Origin: Propioniciclava coleopterorum
GTDB taxonomy: Bacteria; Actinomycetota; Actinomycetes; Propionibacteriales; Propionibacteriaceae
Assembly (NCBI RefSeq): GCF_011393335.1
Contig: NZ_CP049865.1
Coordinates: forward strand, 3,242,722-3,306,721
DNA: 64,000 nt
Reading direction: 5' to 3'
In this document: in pieces, positions 19,101-27,862 of the stretch
Position numbering within the stretch: position 1 is the first letter of the stretch
How the letters are laid out: every line of letters begins with the position of its first letter
Notes under the pieces: generated by a model
The model's database searches: none
Told to the model about the DNA's origin: nothing
What the model saw: only the letters and a program-made list of their open reading frames with translations
Position numbers and translations under genes: made by a program

Positions 19101-20447
19101 GTGACTCCACGAAGCAGCGCCTCGAGCGCGTCCACCCCCGCCAAGCCCGCCGCCGCGCGCAGCCGCGCGAAGGCGACCGAGGGGGAGGCCGTCGAGGCCA
19201 CGCCGCGCACCACGCGCAAGGCGCCCGCGTCCAAGGCGGGCACCAAGGCACCCGCCGCCAAGCCCGCGACCCGCAGCCGCGCCGCCAAGGCCAAGCCTGA
19301 GCCCACCGTCGCCGAGGTGCTCGACGAGTCCGCCGTCCAGGAGGTCTCGTTCAAGCGCGAAGGCGACGACGTCGTGCTGACGGTCGGGGGCAAGAAGCGT
19401 TCGCTCGACGACGTGGACGAGAACGCCCTCGACCTGTCCGAGGCGGCCAAGGACGAGAAGAAGATCAACGAGGACGAGGGCTTCTCGCTCTCGGACGCCG
19501 ACGACGCCGACGAGCCGGAGCAGCAGGTCATGGCGGCCGGTGCGACCGCCGACCCGGTGAAGGACTACCTCAAGCAGATCGGCAAGGTCGCGCTGCTGAA
19601 CGCCGAGCAGGAGGTCACCCTCGCCAAGCGGATCGAGGCCGGCCTGTTCGCCGACGAGTCGATCACCGAGGGCAACGTCAAGACCAACGACGTCGACGAC
19701 TACCTCTGGATCGCCGACGACGGCCGCCAGGCCAAGAACCACCTGTTGGAGGCCAACCTCCGCCTCGTGGTGTCCCTGGCCAAGCGCTACACCGGCCGCG
19801 GCATGCTGTTCCTGGACCTGATCCAGGAGGGCAACCTGGGCCTGATCCGCGCGGTGGAGAAGTTCGACTACACCAAGGGCTACAAGTTCTCGACGTACGC
19901 CACCTGGTGGATCAAGCAGGCCATCACCCGCGCCATGGCCGACCAGGCCCGCACGATCCGCATCCCGGTGCACATGGTCGAGGTCATCAACAAGCTCGCG
20001 CGCGTCCAGCGGCAGATGCTGCAGGACCTGGGCCGCGAGCCCACGCCCGAGGAGCTCGCCAAGGAGCTCGACATGACCGCCGAGAAGGTCGTGGAGGTGC
20101 AGAAGTACGGCCGCGAGCCGATCTCGCTGCACACCCCGCTCGGCGAGGACGGCGATTCCGAGTTCGGCGACCTCATCGAGGACTCCGAGGCGGTCGTCCC
20201 GGCCGAGGCCGTCAACTTCACGCTCCTGCAGGAGCAGTTGCACGACGTCCTGGACACCCTGTCCGAGCGCGAGGCCGGCGTGGTCTCCATGCGCTTCGGC
20301 CTGACCGACGGCCAGCCCAAGACGCTGGACGAGATCGGCAAGGTCTACGGCGTCACCCGCGAGCGGATCCGCCAGATCGAGTCCAAGACGATGAGCAAGC
20401 TGCGTCATCCCTCGCGCTCGCAGGTCCTGCGGGACTACCTCGACTGA
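19101..20447 (+). CDS. sigA: principal RNA polymerase sigma factor (SigA/HrdB)
   Basis: 448 residues. The first 75 residues are a Lys/Ala/Pro/Arg-rich low-complexity extension, then an acidic segment, then region 1.2 ([20 protein letters not shown]), 2.1-2.4 ([41 protein letters not shown]), region 3 and 4.2 ([20 protein letters not shown]) ending DYLD. This is the essential housekeeping sigma. GTG start with GAGGAGAGG upstream at good spacing. The basic extension is common in actinobacterial SigA. Followed by a strong terminator. Confidence 0.95.
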   Translation: MTPRSSASSASTPAKPAAARSRAKATEGEAVEATPRTTRKAPASKAGTKAPAAKPATRSRAAKAKPEPTVAEVLDESAVQEVSFKREGDDVVLTVGGKKRSLDDVDENALDLSEAAKDEKKINEDEGFSLSDADDADEPEQQVMAAGATADPVKDYLKQIGKVALLNAEQEVTLAKRIEAGLFADESITEGNVKTNDVDDYLWIADDGRQAKNHLLEANLRLVVSLAKRYTGRGMLFLDLIQEGNLGLIRAVEKFDYTKGYKFSTYATWWIKQAITRAMADQARTIRIPVHMVEVINKLARVQRQMLQDLGREPTPEELAKELDMTAEKVVEVQKYGREPISLHTPLGEDGDSEFGDLIEDSEAVVPAEAVNFTLLQEQLHDVLDTLSEREAGVVSMRFGLTDGQPKTLDEIGKVYGVTRERIRQIESKTMSKLRHPSRSQVLRDYLD

Positions 20448-20467
20448 GGTCACTGTCGCACACCGCG

Positions 20468-20500
20468 AACGGCGGCGCCCCGAACCGGGGTGCCGCCGTT
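20468..20500 (+). terminator. rho-independent-type hairpin after sigA
   Basis: AACGGCGGC-G-CCCCG pairs with CGGGG-T-GCCGCCGTT (one G-T pair) over a 3-base loop, 20 bases after the stop codon. No T-tract follows. Confidence 0.65.
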
Positions 20501-20576
20501 CCCGCTTCCTGTGCCTGCGGATGCCCTCGGGCCGGCCGCGCCCGGCAGCGCGACGTGACCTGAACGGCGCTCGTAG

Positions 20577-20588
20577 GCAAACGATTAC
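20577..20588. promoter_or_regulatory. LacI-family operator O1 (GCAAACGATTAC)
   Basis: Imperfect palindrome with the central CG of LacI-family operators at 20582-20583. It is the reverse complement of the second site; TAGGCAAACGATTAC at 20574-20588 equals the complement of bases 20651-20665. It lies just upstream of the -35 element of the lacI promoter. Confidence 0.75.
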
Positions 20589-20606
20589 TTGTTGCCAGCG
20601 GGGCTA

Positions 20607-20635
20607 TTGACCCCACGCGAGCCAGTTGCTTAGAT
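20607..20635 (+). promoter_or_regulatory. promoter of the lacI-tct operon
   Basis: TTGACC (20607-20612), 17-base spacer, TTAGAT (20630-20635). Predicted transcription start near 20642. The promoter sits between the two operators, and the lacI leader is about 85 bases. I see no second promoter before tctC, so repressor and transport genes probably share this one. Confidence 0.6.
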
Positions 20636-20647
20636 GCTCGACGTCGA

Positions 20648-20665
20648 TAGGTAATCGTTTGCCTA
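20648..20665. promoter_or_regulatory. LacI-family operator O2 (TAGGTAATCGTTTGCCTA)
   Basis: Near-perfect 18-base palindrome centred on CG at 20656-20657, just after the predicted transcription start. The centre lies 74 bp from that of O1, about seven helical turns, so repressors on both sites would face the same side of the DNA. Confidence 0.78.
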
Positions 20666-20728
20666 GGGGCAGGGTCGCTCGCCGGAGACCGGCCGCTGCT
20701 TTCCGCTACACGTTCGAGGAGGTAGCTC

Positions 20729-21772
20729 GTGGCCAGGTATCCCACGCTGAAAGACGTTGCGCTGCGCGCCGGCACCTCGGCGGCCACGGTCTCCTACGTC
20801 CTGAACGGAGCCGAAGGCCGCTACGTGAGTCCTGAGATGAGGGAGCGGGTCCTGGCCGCCGTCGAGGCGGTGGGGTACATCAAGAGCTCTCCCGCGAGCA
20901 GCCTTCATGGCAAGCGGCGCGGGGTGATCGCCTTGCTGGTTCCCCAGTTCTCCAACGCCTACTTCACCCAACTGATGGTGGCGATCGAGTCGGTCGTCGA
21001 GCGGGAGGGCTACCTCCTGTCGATCTGCAACACCTTCGACGATCCCGAACGGGAACGCGACATCATCGTCAAGATGGCGGCCCAGCGGGTCGACGGGTAC
21101 ATCGTCATCCCCACGGTGGCCGCCGCCCGCAACACCGCCCCGATCCGCAAGCTCGACGTGCCCTTGGTGCTGGTGGACCGGCCCATCACCGGGGTGGAGG
21201 ACGCCGCGCCGCAGATCACCCCCGACAACTTCGGCAGCGGATTCCAGTTGGGACGCCACCTCGGGGAAGCCGGGCACCGCCGGGCGGCGTACCTCGGCTG
21301 GGTGTCCGGCTTCGACGCCCTCGATGACCGGCGCCGCGGCTTCTGGGAAGGCCTGCGCGCGGCGGCGGACTCTCCGGTCGACGAGGTCTCCTACGCCGGG
21401 GAGTTCTCCCTCCGGGCCGGCTACGACCTAGCAGCCCGGGCGCTCCATGAGCATCCCGACCTGACAGCCCTGTGCATGGGCTTCAACGTCCCGGCGCGCG
21501 GGAGCGTCAACTATCTGGCCGAGCAGGGCATCGTCCCCGGCCGCGACCTGTCCGTCGTCCTCATCGGTGCACCCGACTGGGCCATGACGGGACAGAACGA
21601 CTTCACGCTCGTCGATCTCCTCCCCGAGGAGATCGGTCGTCGAGCGGCGGAAGAACTCCTCCTCGAACTGTCCGCCTCCAACGCAGGACGCGGCCGAACC
21701 GTCGTGGAGGGCCGACTCCGGGTCGGCACATCGGTAACCAACCTGACAGGCTCTGAGGAGACAAGAAGATGA
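20729..21772 (+). CDS. LacI family transcriptional repressor of the tct operon
   Basis: 347 residues. N-terminal helix-turn-helix TLKDVALRAGTSAATVSYVL (residues 6-25) with hinge helix near 50 (SSPASSLHGKRR), then a periplasmic-binding-protein-like effector domain: GVIALLVPQFSNAYFTQLM, PLVLVDRPITGVE, AAYLGWVSGFDALDDRRRGF. GTG start with GAGGAGGT-like sequence upstream. The stop overlaps the tctC start (ATGA). The operators at 20577 and 20648 carry the LacI-type central CG, so autoregulation and control of the transporter are likely. The effector is unknown but should be the transported solute or a product of the dehydrogenase. Confidence 0.9.
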   Translation: MARYPTLKDVALRAGTSAATVSYVLNGAEGRYVSPEMRERVLAAVEAVGYIKSSPASSLHGKRRGVIALLVPQFSNAYFTQLMVAIESVVEREGYLLSICNTFDDPERERDIIVKMAAQRVDGYIVIPTVAAARNTAPIRKLDVPLVLVDRPITGVEDAAPQITPDNFGSGFQLGRHLGEAGHRRAAYLGWVSGFDALDDRRRGFWEGLRAAADSPVDEVSYAGEFSLRAGYDLAARALHEHPDLTALCMGFNVPARGSVNYLAEQGIVPGRDLSVVLIGAPDWAMTGQNDFTLVDLLPEEIGRRAAEELLLELSASNAGRGRTVVEGRLRVGTSVTNLTGSEETRR

Positions 21773-22809
21773 AGAGAATGGTGAAGCTCGCCGCGGTCGT
21801 GGCCGCCGCAGCGCTGGCGCTGACCGGCTGCTCGGGCAACGGTGCTGGCTCTCCCGGCGGCGGTGCGGGAACGGACTACCCCAAGCGCGACATCGGGGTG
21901 ACCGTCCCGTTCAACGCCGGCGGCTCGACCGACCTCACCGCCCGCACGGTCGGCGAGGCGATGGGGACCTCGCTCAAGACGAAGGTGATGGTCACCAACA
22001 CCCCGGGTGCCGGTGGGAGCGTCGGAACCCAGACCGTGATGAACGCGAAGAACGATGGCTACTCGATCCTGGCCGATGGCATGCTCGCCTTCACCTCGAT
22101 GCCCGTCATGGGCACGCTGACGACCATGCCGAAGGACTGGGACTTCTGGCTGGCCACCTTCACTCCCAACGTGATCGCCGTGCAGAAGGACTCGCCCTAC
22201 CAGACGCTGGACGACCTCATCCAGGCCATGAAGGACAAGCCGGGCCAGGTGAGCATCGGTACCGCCGGACCGGGGAGCGCGGGCCACATCGCCGCGGAGC
22301 TCTTCACCGGTGCGGCGGGCACCAAGTACCGCCATGCCCCCTACAACGGAGGCAACCCGGCGATCGTCGCAACGCTCTCCAAGGAGGTGGATGCCACCAC
22401 CCAGCTCCTGGTCGAGATGCAGGACATGCTGGTCGCGGGGGACCTCCGCGGGCTGGCCACCTTCGCCGCAGAGGACATCAAGCTCGACAACGGCATCGTG
22501 ATCCCCACGATGTCCAAGGCACTGCCCAGCACGGCCTCGATCCTTCCGATGGGGGAGACCACCGGGTTCGCAGTGCAGAAGGGGCTCGATGAGCAGATCC
22601 TGGCCAAGCTCGACGCGGGCTTCGCCGAGGCGATGAAGGACCAGAAGGTCCTGGACTTCTGCAAGACCAAGGGCATGACCCCGGTCACGATCGGCCGTTC
22701 GGAGTCGCAGGCCTACGTCGCGAAGCTGCAGTCGGTCGTCGCCTGGACCCTCCAGGACGCCGGCGTCGCCGCCAAGTCGCCCGACGAGTTCCAGATCCCG
22801 CGTCCGTGA
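21769..22809 (+). CDS. tctC: tripartite tricarboxylate transporter substrate-binding lipoprotein
   Basis: 346 residues. Signal peptide with lipobox LTGC (Cys21) and a Gly/Ser/Ala linker, so membrane-anchored outside the cell. The mature part has the TctC/Bug signature: VTVPFNAGGSTDLTARTV near residue 52, NTPGAGGSVGTQ near 86, SIGTAGPGSAGHIAAELF near 165 and YRHAPYNGGNPAIVATL near 188. Bug proteins bind carboxylates; the ligand cannot be read. ATG overlaps the lacI stop by ATGA; GAGGAG precedes it. A strong hairpin follows the gene before tctB. Confidence 0.92.
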   Translation: MKRMVKLAAVVAAAALALTGCSGNGAGSPGGGAGTDYPKRDIGVTVPFNAGGSTDLTARTVGEAMGTSLKTKVMVTNTPGAGGSVGTQTVMNAKNDGYSILADGMLAFTSMPVMGTLTTMPKDWDFWLATFTPNVIAVQKDSPYQTLDDLIQAMKDKPGQVSIGTAGPGSAGHIAAELFTGAAGTKYRHAPYNGGNPAIVATLSKEVDATTQLLVEMQDMLVAGDLRGLATFAAEDIKLDNGIVIPTMSKALPSTASILPMGETTGFAVQKGLDEQILAKLDAGFAEAMKDQKVLDFCKTKGMTPVTIGRSESQAYVAKLQSVVAWTLQDAGVAAKSPDEFQIPRP

Positions 22810-22814
22810 GTCCC

Positions 22815-22848
22815 CTCGGTGGCCGGGACGCAAGTCCCGGCCACCGAG
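22815..22848 (+). other. intercistronic hairpin between tctC and tctB
   Basis: CTCGGTGGCCGGGA (22815-22828) pairs perfectly with its complement at 22835-22848 over a 6-base loop, 5 bases after the tctC stop and 22 before the tctB start. It has no T-tract. It could partly terminate transcription or protect the 3' end of the tctC message, raising binding protein over membrane subunits. Confidence 0.7.
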
Positions 22849-22870
22849 CCGCCCCTCCAGGAGGATCCCC

Positions 22871-23356
22871 ATGGAAACAACCCGGAACCGCAGGCTGAAC
22901 TTTCTCAGCTCGATCGTGCTGATCGCCCTCTCGGTGGCGATCACGGTCGGCAGCATCTACATCCTCACCGCCAGCCGTGCGTCCTTCATCGCCTCCCCGG
23001 GCCTCATGCCGCTGATGCTCGGCCTCGCGCTGCTCGGGATGTCACTGGCGCTGTTCGTGCAGAGCCTCCGGGACGGAGGCGTCCCCGCGCGGGTCGCTGA
23101 GTCGCGCGCATGGTTCGCGGAGATCGCCGCCGCCCCTGGCGCCAGGACCACCGTCATCGGCCTCGCGATCATGGCGCTCTACGCCTTCGTGCTGATGCCG
23201 TTCCTGCCGTTCTGGGCGGCGTCCCTGATCTTCATGATCGGGATGCTGGCCTTCCTGCGGGCCGCTCGCTGGTGGGTGATTCTGATCCTGTCGGTCGGCG
23301 TCGTGGGCCTGGTCTACCTCATCTTTCAGATCCTCTTCCGCGTTCCGCTCCCGTAA
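22871..23356 (+). CDS. tctB: tripartite tricarboxylate transporter small membrane subunit
   Basis: 161 residues with four predicted membrane helices (about 14-33, 44-62, 92-125 as a split pair, 135-156), the topology of TctB. Sequence conservation in this subunit is low; identification rests on size, topology and position between tctC and tctA. CCAGGAGG lies 6-7 bases before the ATG. Ends 11 bases before tctA. Confidence 0.88.
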   Translation: METTRNRRLNFLSSIVLIALSVAITVGSIYILTASRASFIASPGLMPLMLGLALLGMSLALFVQSLRDGGVPARVAESRAWFAEIAAAPGARTTVIGLAIMALYAFVLMPFLPFWAASLIFMIGMLAFLRAARWWVILILSVGVVGLVYLIFQILFRVPLP

Positions 23357-23367
23357 GGCAGATCGAG

Positions 23368-24867
23368 ATGAACCCCTCCTACTTCCTGGACGCGTTGGGA
23401 ACGGTCTTCGACCCGATCAACATCCTCGTCCTGCTGTTGTCCACCTTCATCGGGCTGGTCATGGGCATGCTGCCCGGCCTGTCCGCCACCATGGCGATCG
23501 CCCTGCTGACGGGCCTCACCTTCGGCCTGCCGACCCAGACCGCCCTGATCTCGCTGCTGGCGATCTACGTCGGGTCGATCTCCGGGGGCGCCCAGACGGC
23601 CATCCTGCTGAACATCCCCGGCACCCCCGCGTCCGCGGCCACCGCGGTGGATGGTTTCCCCCTCGCCAAACAGGGCAAGGCCGGCTACGCCATCCTGCTG
23701 GCGACCACGTCCTCGATGCTCGGCACGTTGATCAGCGTGGTCTTCCTGCTCACTCTGACACCCCTGCTCTCGCAACTGGCGCTCCAGTTCGGCGCCTGGG
23801 AGTTCTTCCTGCTCGCGTGCTTCGGCGTGGCCATCTGCGGAATGCTCACCTCCAAGGGCAACGCTCTGCGCGGCTGGATCTCGGGCTTCCTGGGCCTCTT
23901 CGTGGCCCAGATCGGGCTCGACAGCATCGACTCATTCCCCCGGTTCTCCTTCGGCAACGTGAACCTGATGGCGGGCATTCAGTTGATCCCGGTGATGATC
24001 GGGCTCTTCGGGTTCCCGGAGATCGTCAAGGCATTCCGCCCGGAGGAGCAGTCCATCATCCGGGTCGCCGGAATCAAGATGGGCGAGGCCATGGCCACCA
24101 TGCGGCGGAACTGGCTGCCCGTGCTGCGTTCCTCCGTCATCGGCACCGGAGTGGGGATCATCCCGGGGGTCGGCGAGGACGTCGGTGGCTGGCTGTCGTA
24201 CGCGGCCAGCAAGTCCGCCGGCAAGGACCCGGACTCGTTCGGCAAGGGCAATCCCACCGGCGTGATCTCGGCCGAATCGGGTAACAACGCCTGCATCGGC
24301 GGCGCGATCATCCCCATCCTCTCGCTCGCCGTTCCGGGATCCGCCCCTGCCGCGGTGCTCCTGGCCGCCTTCCTGATGCACGGGTACCGGCCCGGCCCGC
24401 TGCTGGCCAAGCAAGCCCCCGAGTTCGTGGTCCAGGTGTCGATTTACCTCGCCATCGCCGCCCTGGCGATGTGGGGGCTGGCGCTCATCCTCATGCGCTT
24501 CACGGTGCACATCCTGCGCCTCCGCAAGCAGGTGCTGATGCCGATCATCTTCGTGCTCTGCGCGATCGGGTCCTACCTGATCAACTACTCCCTGTTCGAC
24601 GTGGCGATGATGTTCGTCTTCGGGTTGATCGGCTACTTCATGTACGAGTTCGGCTTCCCGGCGGCGCCGTTCCTGCTCGGCGTGATCCTCGGGCCGATGG
24701 CCGACAGCAACCTCCGTCGGGGGCTCATCCTCAGCGACGGCAGTCTCATGCCGATGTTCACCCGTCCCATATCGCTGGTCTTCATCGTGCTCATCGCCTT
24801 GGTGCTGGCCACCCAACTGGGGTTCTTCACGAGGCGTTCCTCCTCCAAGAAAGCGAAGGTCTCCTAA
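23368..24867 (+). CDS. tctA: tripartite tricarboxylate transporter large membrane subunit
   Basis: 499 residues, about twelve membrane segments. Recognised by LVMGMLPGLSATMAIALL near residue 30, SISGGAQTAILLNIPGTPAS near 70 with AVDGFPLAKQGKAGYA, and the second-half motif GTGVGIIPGVGEDVGGWLSY near 255. This is the channel subunit, driven by an ion gradient. The ATG at 23368 (AAGG upstream) gives the usual TctA N-terminus; the frame is open further upstream inside tctB. The stop TAA shares its last base with the start of the dehydrogenase gene (TAATG). Confidence 0.93.
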   Translation: MNPSYFLDALGTVFDPINILVLLLSTFIGLVMGMLPGLSATMAIALLTGLTFGLPTQTALISLLAIYVGSISGGAQTAILLNIPGTPASAATAVDGFPLAKQGKAGYAILLATTSSMLGTLISVVFLLTLTPLLSQLALQFGAWEFFLLACFGVAICGMLTSKGNALRGWISGFLGLFVAQIGLDSIDSFPRFSFGNVNLMAGIQLIPVMIGLFGFPEIVKAFRPEEQSIIRVAGIKMGEAMATMRRNWLPVLRSSVIGTGVGIIPGVGEDVGGWLSYAASKSAGKDPDSFGKGNPTGVISAESGNNACIGGAIIPILSLAVPGSAPAAVLLAAFLMHGYRPGPLLAKQAPEFVVQVSIYLAIAALAMWGLALILMRFTVHILRLRKQVLMPIIFVLCAIGSYLINYSLFDVAMMFVFGLIGYFMYEFGFPAAPFLLGVILGPMADSNLRRGLILSDGSLMPMFTRPISLVFIVLIALVLATQLGFFTRRSSSKKAKVS

Positions 24868-26042
24868 TGGCTGACATCGGCGTGGGAATCGTCGGAACCG
24901 GGTTCATCGCAGAGATCCACGTGGCGGCGTTGCGCCGCGTGGCGCGTCACAACGTCCAGGTGGTCGCCTGTGCGTCGCCCGACAGTGCCGCGTTCGCGGC
25001 GCGGCACGGGATCCCCGTCCATCACCCAGACTTCGAGGCCCTGCTCGCCGACGAATCGGTGGACGTGATCGACATCTGCACTCCGCCCGCCCTGCACGCG
25101 GGCATGGTCCGTCGCGCCCTCGAGGCGGGCAAGCACGTGATCTGTGAGAAGCCGTTCACGGGGTTCTTCGATGTGGGGGAGCGAGGGGCCGACGGGTTCG
25201 ACCGCCAGGAGATGTACGACGTTGTGATGGCGGAGATGGACGAACTGCGCGATGCGGTACGCCGCAGTGGCCTGGTCTTCGGATACGCCGAGAACTACAT
25301 CTACGCCCCCGCGGTGCAGAAGAGCCGCGAGCTCATCCAGGCCGCCGGCTCGAAGGTGCTCCTGATCCGCGGAGAGGAGTCGCACAGCGGCTCGCACGCA
25401 CCCCACGCGGCCCAGTGGCGGGCCAACGGGGGCGGATCCCTCATCAGGCAGGGCTGCCACCCGCTCTCGGCGATCCTGTACCTCAAGCAGGCCGAGGCGC
25501 AGGCGCGGGGCACGACCGTCGCGGTGGCGTCGGTCCTGGGTGAGCAGGCCACGTTGAGCAATCTGCTCACGGAGCGGGAGCGTCGCCACATTGCAGCCCG
25601 CCCCTTCGACGTCGAGGACTCAGCCACCCTGCTGCTGACCTTCGACGACGGAACCCGCGGCATCGTCAACGCCTGCGACATGGTCGTGGGGGGAGTTCGC
25701 AACGAGGTCGAGGTGTTCACCAACGAGAGCGTGCATCTGTGCCAGATCTCTCAGAACGACGCCATGCGGGTCTTCCACATCGAGGAGCCGCGGGGGATCC
25801 ACCTCACTGAGAAGGTCGAAACCACCGCGGGCTGGCAGGACGTCCAACTCGAGGAGCTCGTCATGCGCGGCTACGTGGGGGAGATGGAGGACTTCGTGGA
25901 ATGCGTCGCCAACGGCGGCACGCCGCAGTCCGACATCGAACTCGCCTACGCGACCACCCAGGTCCTCTATGCGGGCTACCTGTCCGCGTCGACCGACCGT
26001 CGGGTGCACCTGCAGGACCGCGCCGACACGCGGGTGCCGTGA
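24867..26042 (+). CDS. Gfo/Idh/MocA family NAD(P)-dependent oxidoreductase
   Basis: 391 residues. Rossmann N-terminus GVGIVGTGFIAEIHVAAL (residues 5-22) and the EKPF motif near 94 that binds the nicotinamide and contributes the family's catalytic lysine; the C-terminal half has GGGSLIRQGCHPLSAILYL near 190 with a candidate catalytic His. Family members oxidise or reduce sugars, inositols and sugar acids. ATG overlaps the tctA stop by one base. As last gene of the lacI-tct operon it probably acts on the imported compound. An insert after EKPF (residues 96-125) is longer than in simple family members. No other catabolic gene is adjacent. Confidence 0.88.
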   Translation: MADIGVGIVGTGFIAEIHVAALRRVARHNVQVVACASPDSAAFAARHGIPVHHPDFEALLADESVDVIDICTPPALHAGMVRRALEAGKHVICEKPFTGFFDVGERGADGFDRQEMYDVVMAEMDELRDAVRRSGLVFGYAENYIYAPAVQKSRELIQAAGSKVLLIRGEESHSGSHAPHAAQWRANGGGSLIRQGCHPLSAILYLKQAEAQARGTTVAVASVLGEQATLSNLLTERERRHIAARPFDVEDSATLLLTFDDGTRGIVNACDMVVGGVRNEVEVFTNESVHLCQISQNDAMRVFHIEEPRGIHLTEKVETTAGWQDVQLEELVMRGYVGEMEDFVECVANGGTPQSDIELAYATTQVLYAGYLSASTDRRVHLQDRADTRVP

Positions 26043-26045
26043 ACC

Positions 26046-26153
26046 GTGCTCACAGGGGCGTCGGGGGGCCCGCCTTCGGCGACCGTCCTCGAGGCGCCGA
26101 CGTTCGAGCGGATGCGGGCGGTGAACCCGCTCGCCGGTGTCGGGTTCAGCTGA
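26046..26153 (+). other. 35-residue open frame, possible tail of a lost gene
   Basis: Directly after the dehydrogenase gene a short frame reads from GTG 26046 to TGA 26151 and ends [21 protein letters not shown] (from the T of VLE onward it looks like a conserved C-terminus rather than random sequence). It overlaps the end of the convergent macro gene by 8 bases. I do not recognise the parent family. No ribosome-binding site is visible. It could be the remnant of a gene displaced when the tct operon arrived, or chance. Confidence 0.2.
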
Positions 26154-26661
26154 CGAGGGCCCGCCTGAACGCGTCCCGCAGCCGGTCGGAGAACAGCACG
26201 AAGCGCACCTCGTCGATCCCCGGCATCGGGTGGCCGCGGACGGCCGCCACCGCGATGCGGGCGACCTCGTCGGCGTCCCAGCCGTAGACCCCGGCGCTGA
26301 CGGCCGGGAACGCGACGCTGCGGGCGCCGAGCTCGACCGCCCCGTCGAGGGAGCGGGTGAAGCAGGACGCCAGGAGCGCCGGGTCGGTCTGGCCCGCGTG
26401 CGCGTTCGGGCCGACGGTGTGGATCACCCAGCGCGCGGGCAGGTCGAAGCCCGGCGTCGCGACGGCGTCGCCCACCGGAAGCCCGTCGGGCAGGGTGGTC
26501 GCACGCAGTTCGCGGCAGGCGGCGAGCAGGCGCGGCCCCGCGGCCGCATGAATGGCGCCGTCGACGCCACCGCCGCCCAGCAGCGAGGAATTGGCGGCGT
26601 TCACGATCGCGTCGACGGCTTCGCGGGTCAGGTCGCCCCGGTGGCAGGTGATGCGGGTCAT
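26146..26661 (-). CDS. macro-domain protein (O-acetyl-ADP-ribose deacetylase-like)
   Basis: 171 residues, a single macro domain. Motifs: [20 protein letters not shown] with [15 protein letters not shown] (residues 20-40) and the phosphate loop [17 protein letters not shown] near 118. This is the YmdB/MacroD-type arrangement that hydrolyses O-acetyl-ADP-ribose or removes ADP-ribose from proteins. Start at ATG 26661, with CAGGAT six bases upstream and no ribosome-binding site. Convergent with the tct operon, divergent from the LLM gene. No ADP-ribosyltransferase or sirtuin is adjacent. Confidence 0.88.
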   Translation of the reverse strand: MTRITCHRGDLTREAVDAIVNAANSSLLGGGGVDGAIHAAAGPRLLAACRELRATTLPDGLPVGDAVATPGFDLPARWVIHTVGPNAHAGQTDPALLASCFTRSLDGAVELGARSVAFPAVSAGVYGWDADEVARIAVAAVRGHPMPGIDEVRFVLFSDRLRDAFRRALVS

Positions 26662-26703
26662 GCCCCCATCCTGCCGCGGTGTGCCGGCGGACGGTACGCC
26701 GCG

Positions 26704-26709
26704 TAGGGT
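26704..26709 (+). promoter_or_regulatory. -10 box TAGGGT for the LLM-class gene
   Basis: TAGGGT ends 7 bases before ATG 26717, leaderless type. On the opposite strand CAGGAT (26668-26673) lies 6 bases before the macro gene start, so the two divergent genes share a 55-base region. Confidence 0.5.
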
Positions 26710-26716
26710 CGGGGCC

Positions 26717-27700
26717 ATGAGCACCGTCCCCGTCTCCGTCCTCGACCTGGCGGGAGTCGCCGCCGGGTCCACCACCTCCGACGCGTTGACCGCCACCGTC
26801 GAGCTCGCCCAGGCCGCCGACCGGCTGGGGGCTCACCGGTTCTGGGTCGCCGAGCACCACAACATGGCGGCCGTCGCGGCGACCAACCCGCCCGTGCTCA
26901 TCGCCGCGGTCGCCGCCCGCACGAACCGGATCCGGGTCGGCTCCGGGGGCGTTATGCTGCCCAACCACTCGCCCTACGTGGTCGCGGAGCAGTTCGCCAT
27001 GCTCGAGGCGCTGTATCCCGGCCGCATCGACCTGGGCATCGGGCGCGCGCCGGGCGCGGACCCGATCACGTCCTGGGCGCTGCGGCGCACCCAGGAGGGC
27101 CTGGGGCACGAGGAGTTCACCGAGCACGTCCGGCTCGTGGACGCCTGGCTGAGCCCTGCGGGCGTCCGGGCCGGGATGGGGCACACCCTGCGGGCGACGC
27201 CGGCGGCGGCCAGCTACCCGGAGATCTGGCTGCTGGGGTCCTCGGACTACTCCGCGCGCCTCGCGGCGCAGTTGGGGATGAGCTTCGCCTACGCGGGCCA
27301 CTTCGGTCAGCTCGACCCCGCCGACGTCATCGGGCTGTACCGCAGCGGCTTCCGCCCCAGCCCCACCCTCGCCGAGCCCCGCAGCATGCTGTGCACCTCC
27401 GCGCTGGTGGGTGCCACCCCGGAGGAGGCGCGCTTCCTGGCGGGCCCGTCCTCGGTGCAATGGCTCAACCTGCGCCGCGACGTCCGCGAACCCATCCCGT
27501 CGCCGGCCGAGGCGGAGCGCAGGCTCGCCGAGCTGGGCGACATGGAGGTCGGCGGCACCAAGGTCGTCGGGACACCGGAGGAGGTCCGCGAGCGGCTGGC
27601 GTCCATGGTGGCCGCCAGCGGCGCGGACGAGCTGATGATCGTCACGACGGCCTTCGACGTCACCACCCGGATCGAGACCCTGGCGGCTGTGCTGGAGTGA
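26717..27700 (+). CDS. LLM class flavin-dependent oxidoreductase
   Basis: 327 residues, a luciferase-like (beta/alpha)8 barrel. Signature: [40 protein letters not shown] near residue 42, [23 protein letters not shown] near 72 and [12 protein letters not shown] near 107. The AEHHN motif places it with the FMN-dependent MsnO8-like subgroup rather than clear F420 enzymes, but the cofactor is not certain. Substrate unknown. Monocistronic, ending before a strong bidirectional hairpin. Confidence 0.85.
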   Translation: MSTVPVSVLDLAGVAAGSTTSDALTATVELAQAADRLGAHRFWVAEHHNMAAVAATNPPVLIAAVAARTNRIRVGSGGVMLPNHSPYVVAEQFAMLEALYPGRIDLGIGRAPGADPITSWALRRTQEGLGHEEFTEHVRLVDAWLSPAGVRAGMGHTLRATPAAASYPEIWLLGSSDYSARLAAQLGMSFAYAGHFGQLDPADVIGLYRSGFRPSPTLAEPRSMLCTSALVGATPEEARFLAGPSSVQWLNLRRDVREPIPSPAEAERRLAELGDMEVGGTKVVGTPEEVRERLASMVAASGADELMIVTTAFDVTTRIETLAAVLE

Positions 27701-27805
27701 GCGGGGTCGCCCGTCTCGCGGGCGCCCACTGTGCACCGCGTGGACCCGGTTCGGCCCCGGGAGGGAGCCTCGGGCGGGTGGATGAAAGACGGTGGATGAA
27801 AGAAA

Positions 27806-27842
27806 GACGGTGGGCCCCGGCTGAGTGCCGGGGCCCACCGTC
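27806..27842. terminator. 16-bp perfect stem between convergent genes
   Basis: GACGGTGGGCCCCGGC (27806-27821) pairs with its exact complement (27827-27842) over TGAGT. On the minus strand it is followed by a T-rich run (complement of GAAAGAAAG, 27798-27806), a proper intrinsic terminator for the small zinc protein; it also ends the LLM transcript. Confidence 0.8.
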
Positions 27843-27862
27843 GTGGCGTGAAGGGTGGTGGG

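Noticed and set aside
6258-27731. CGCGGGCGCCCACTG occurring near 6260 and again near 27717
   Set aside because: A 15-base match in a G+C-rich 64 kb window is within chance, and the flanks do not match.
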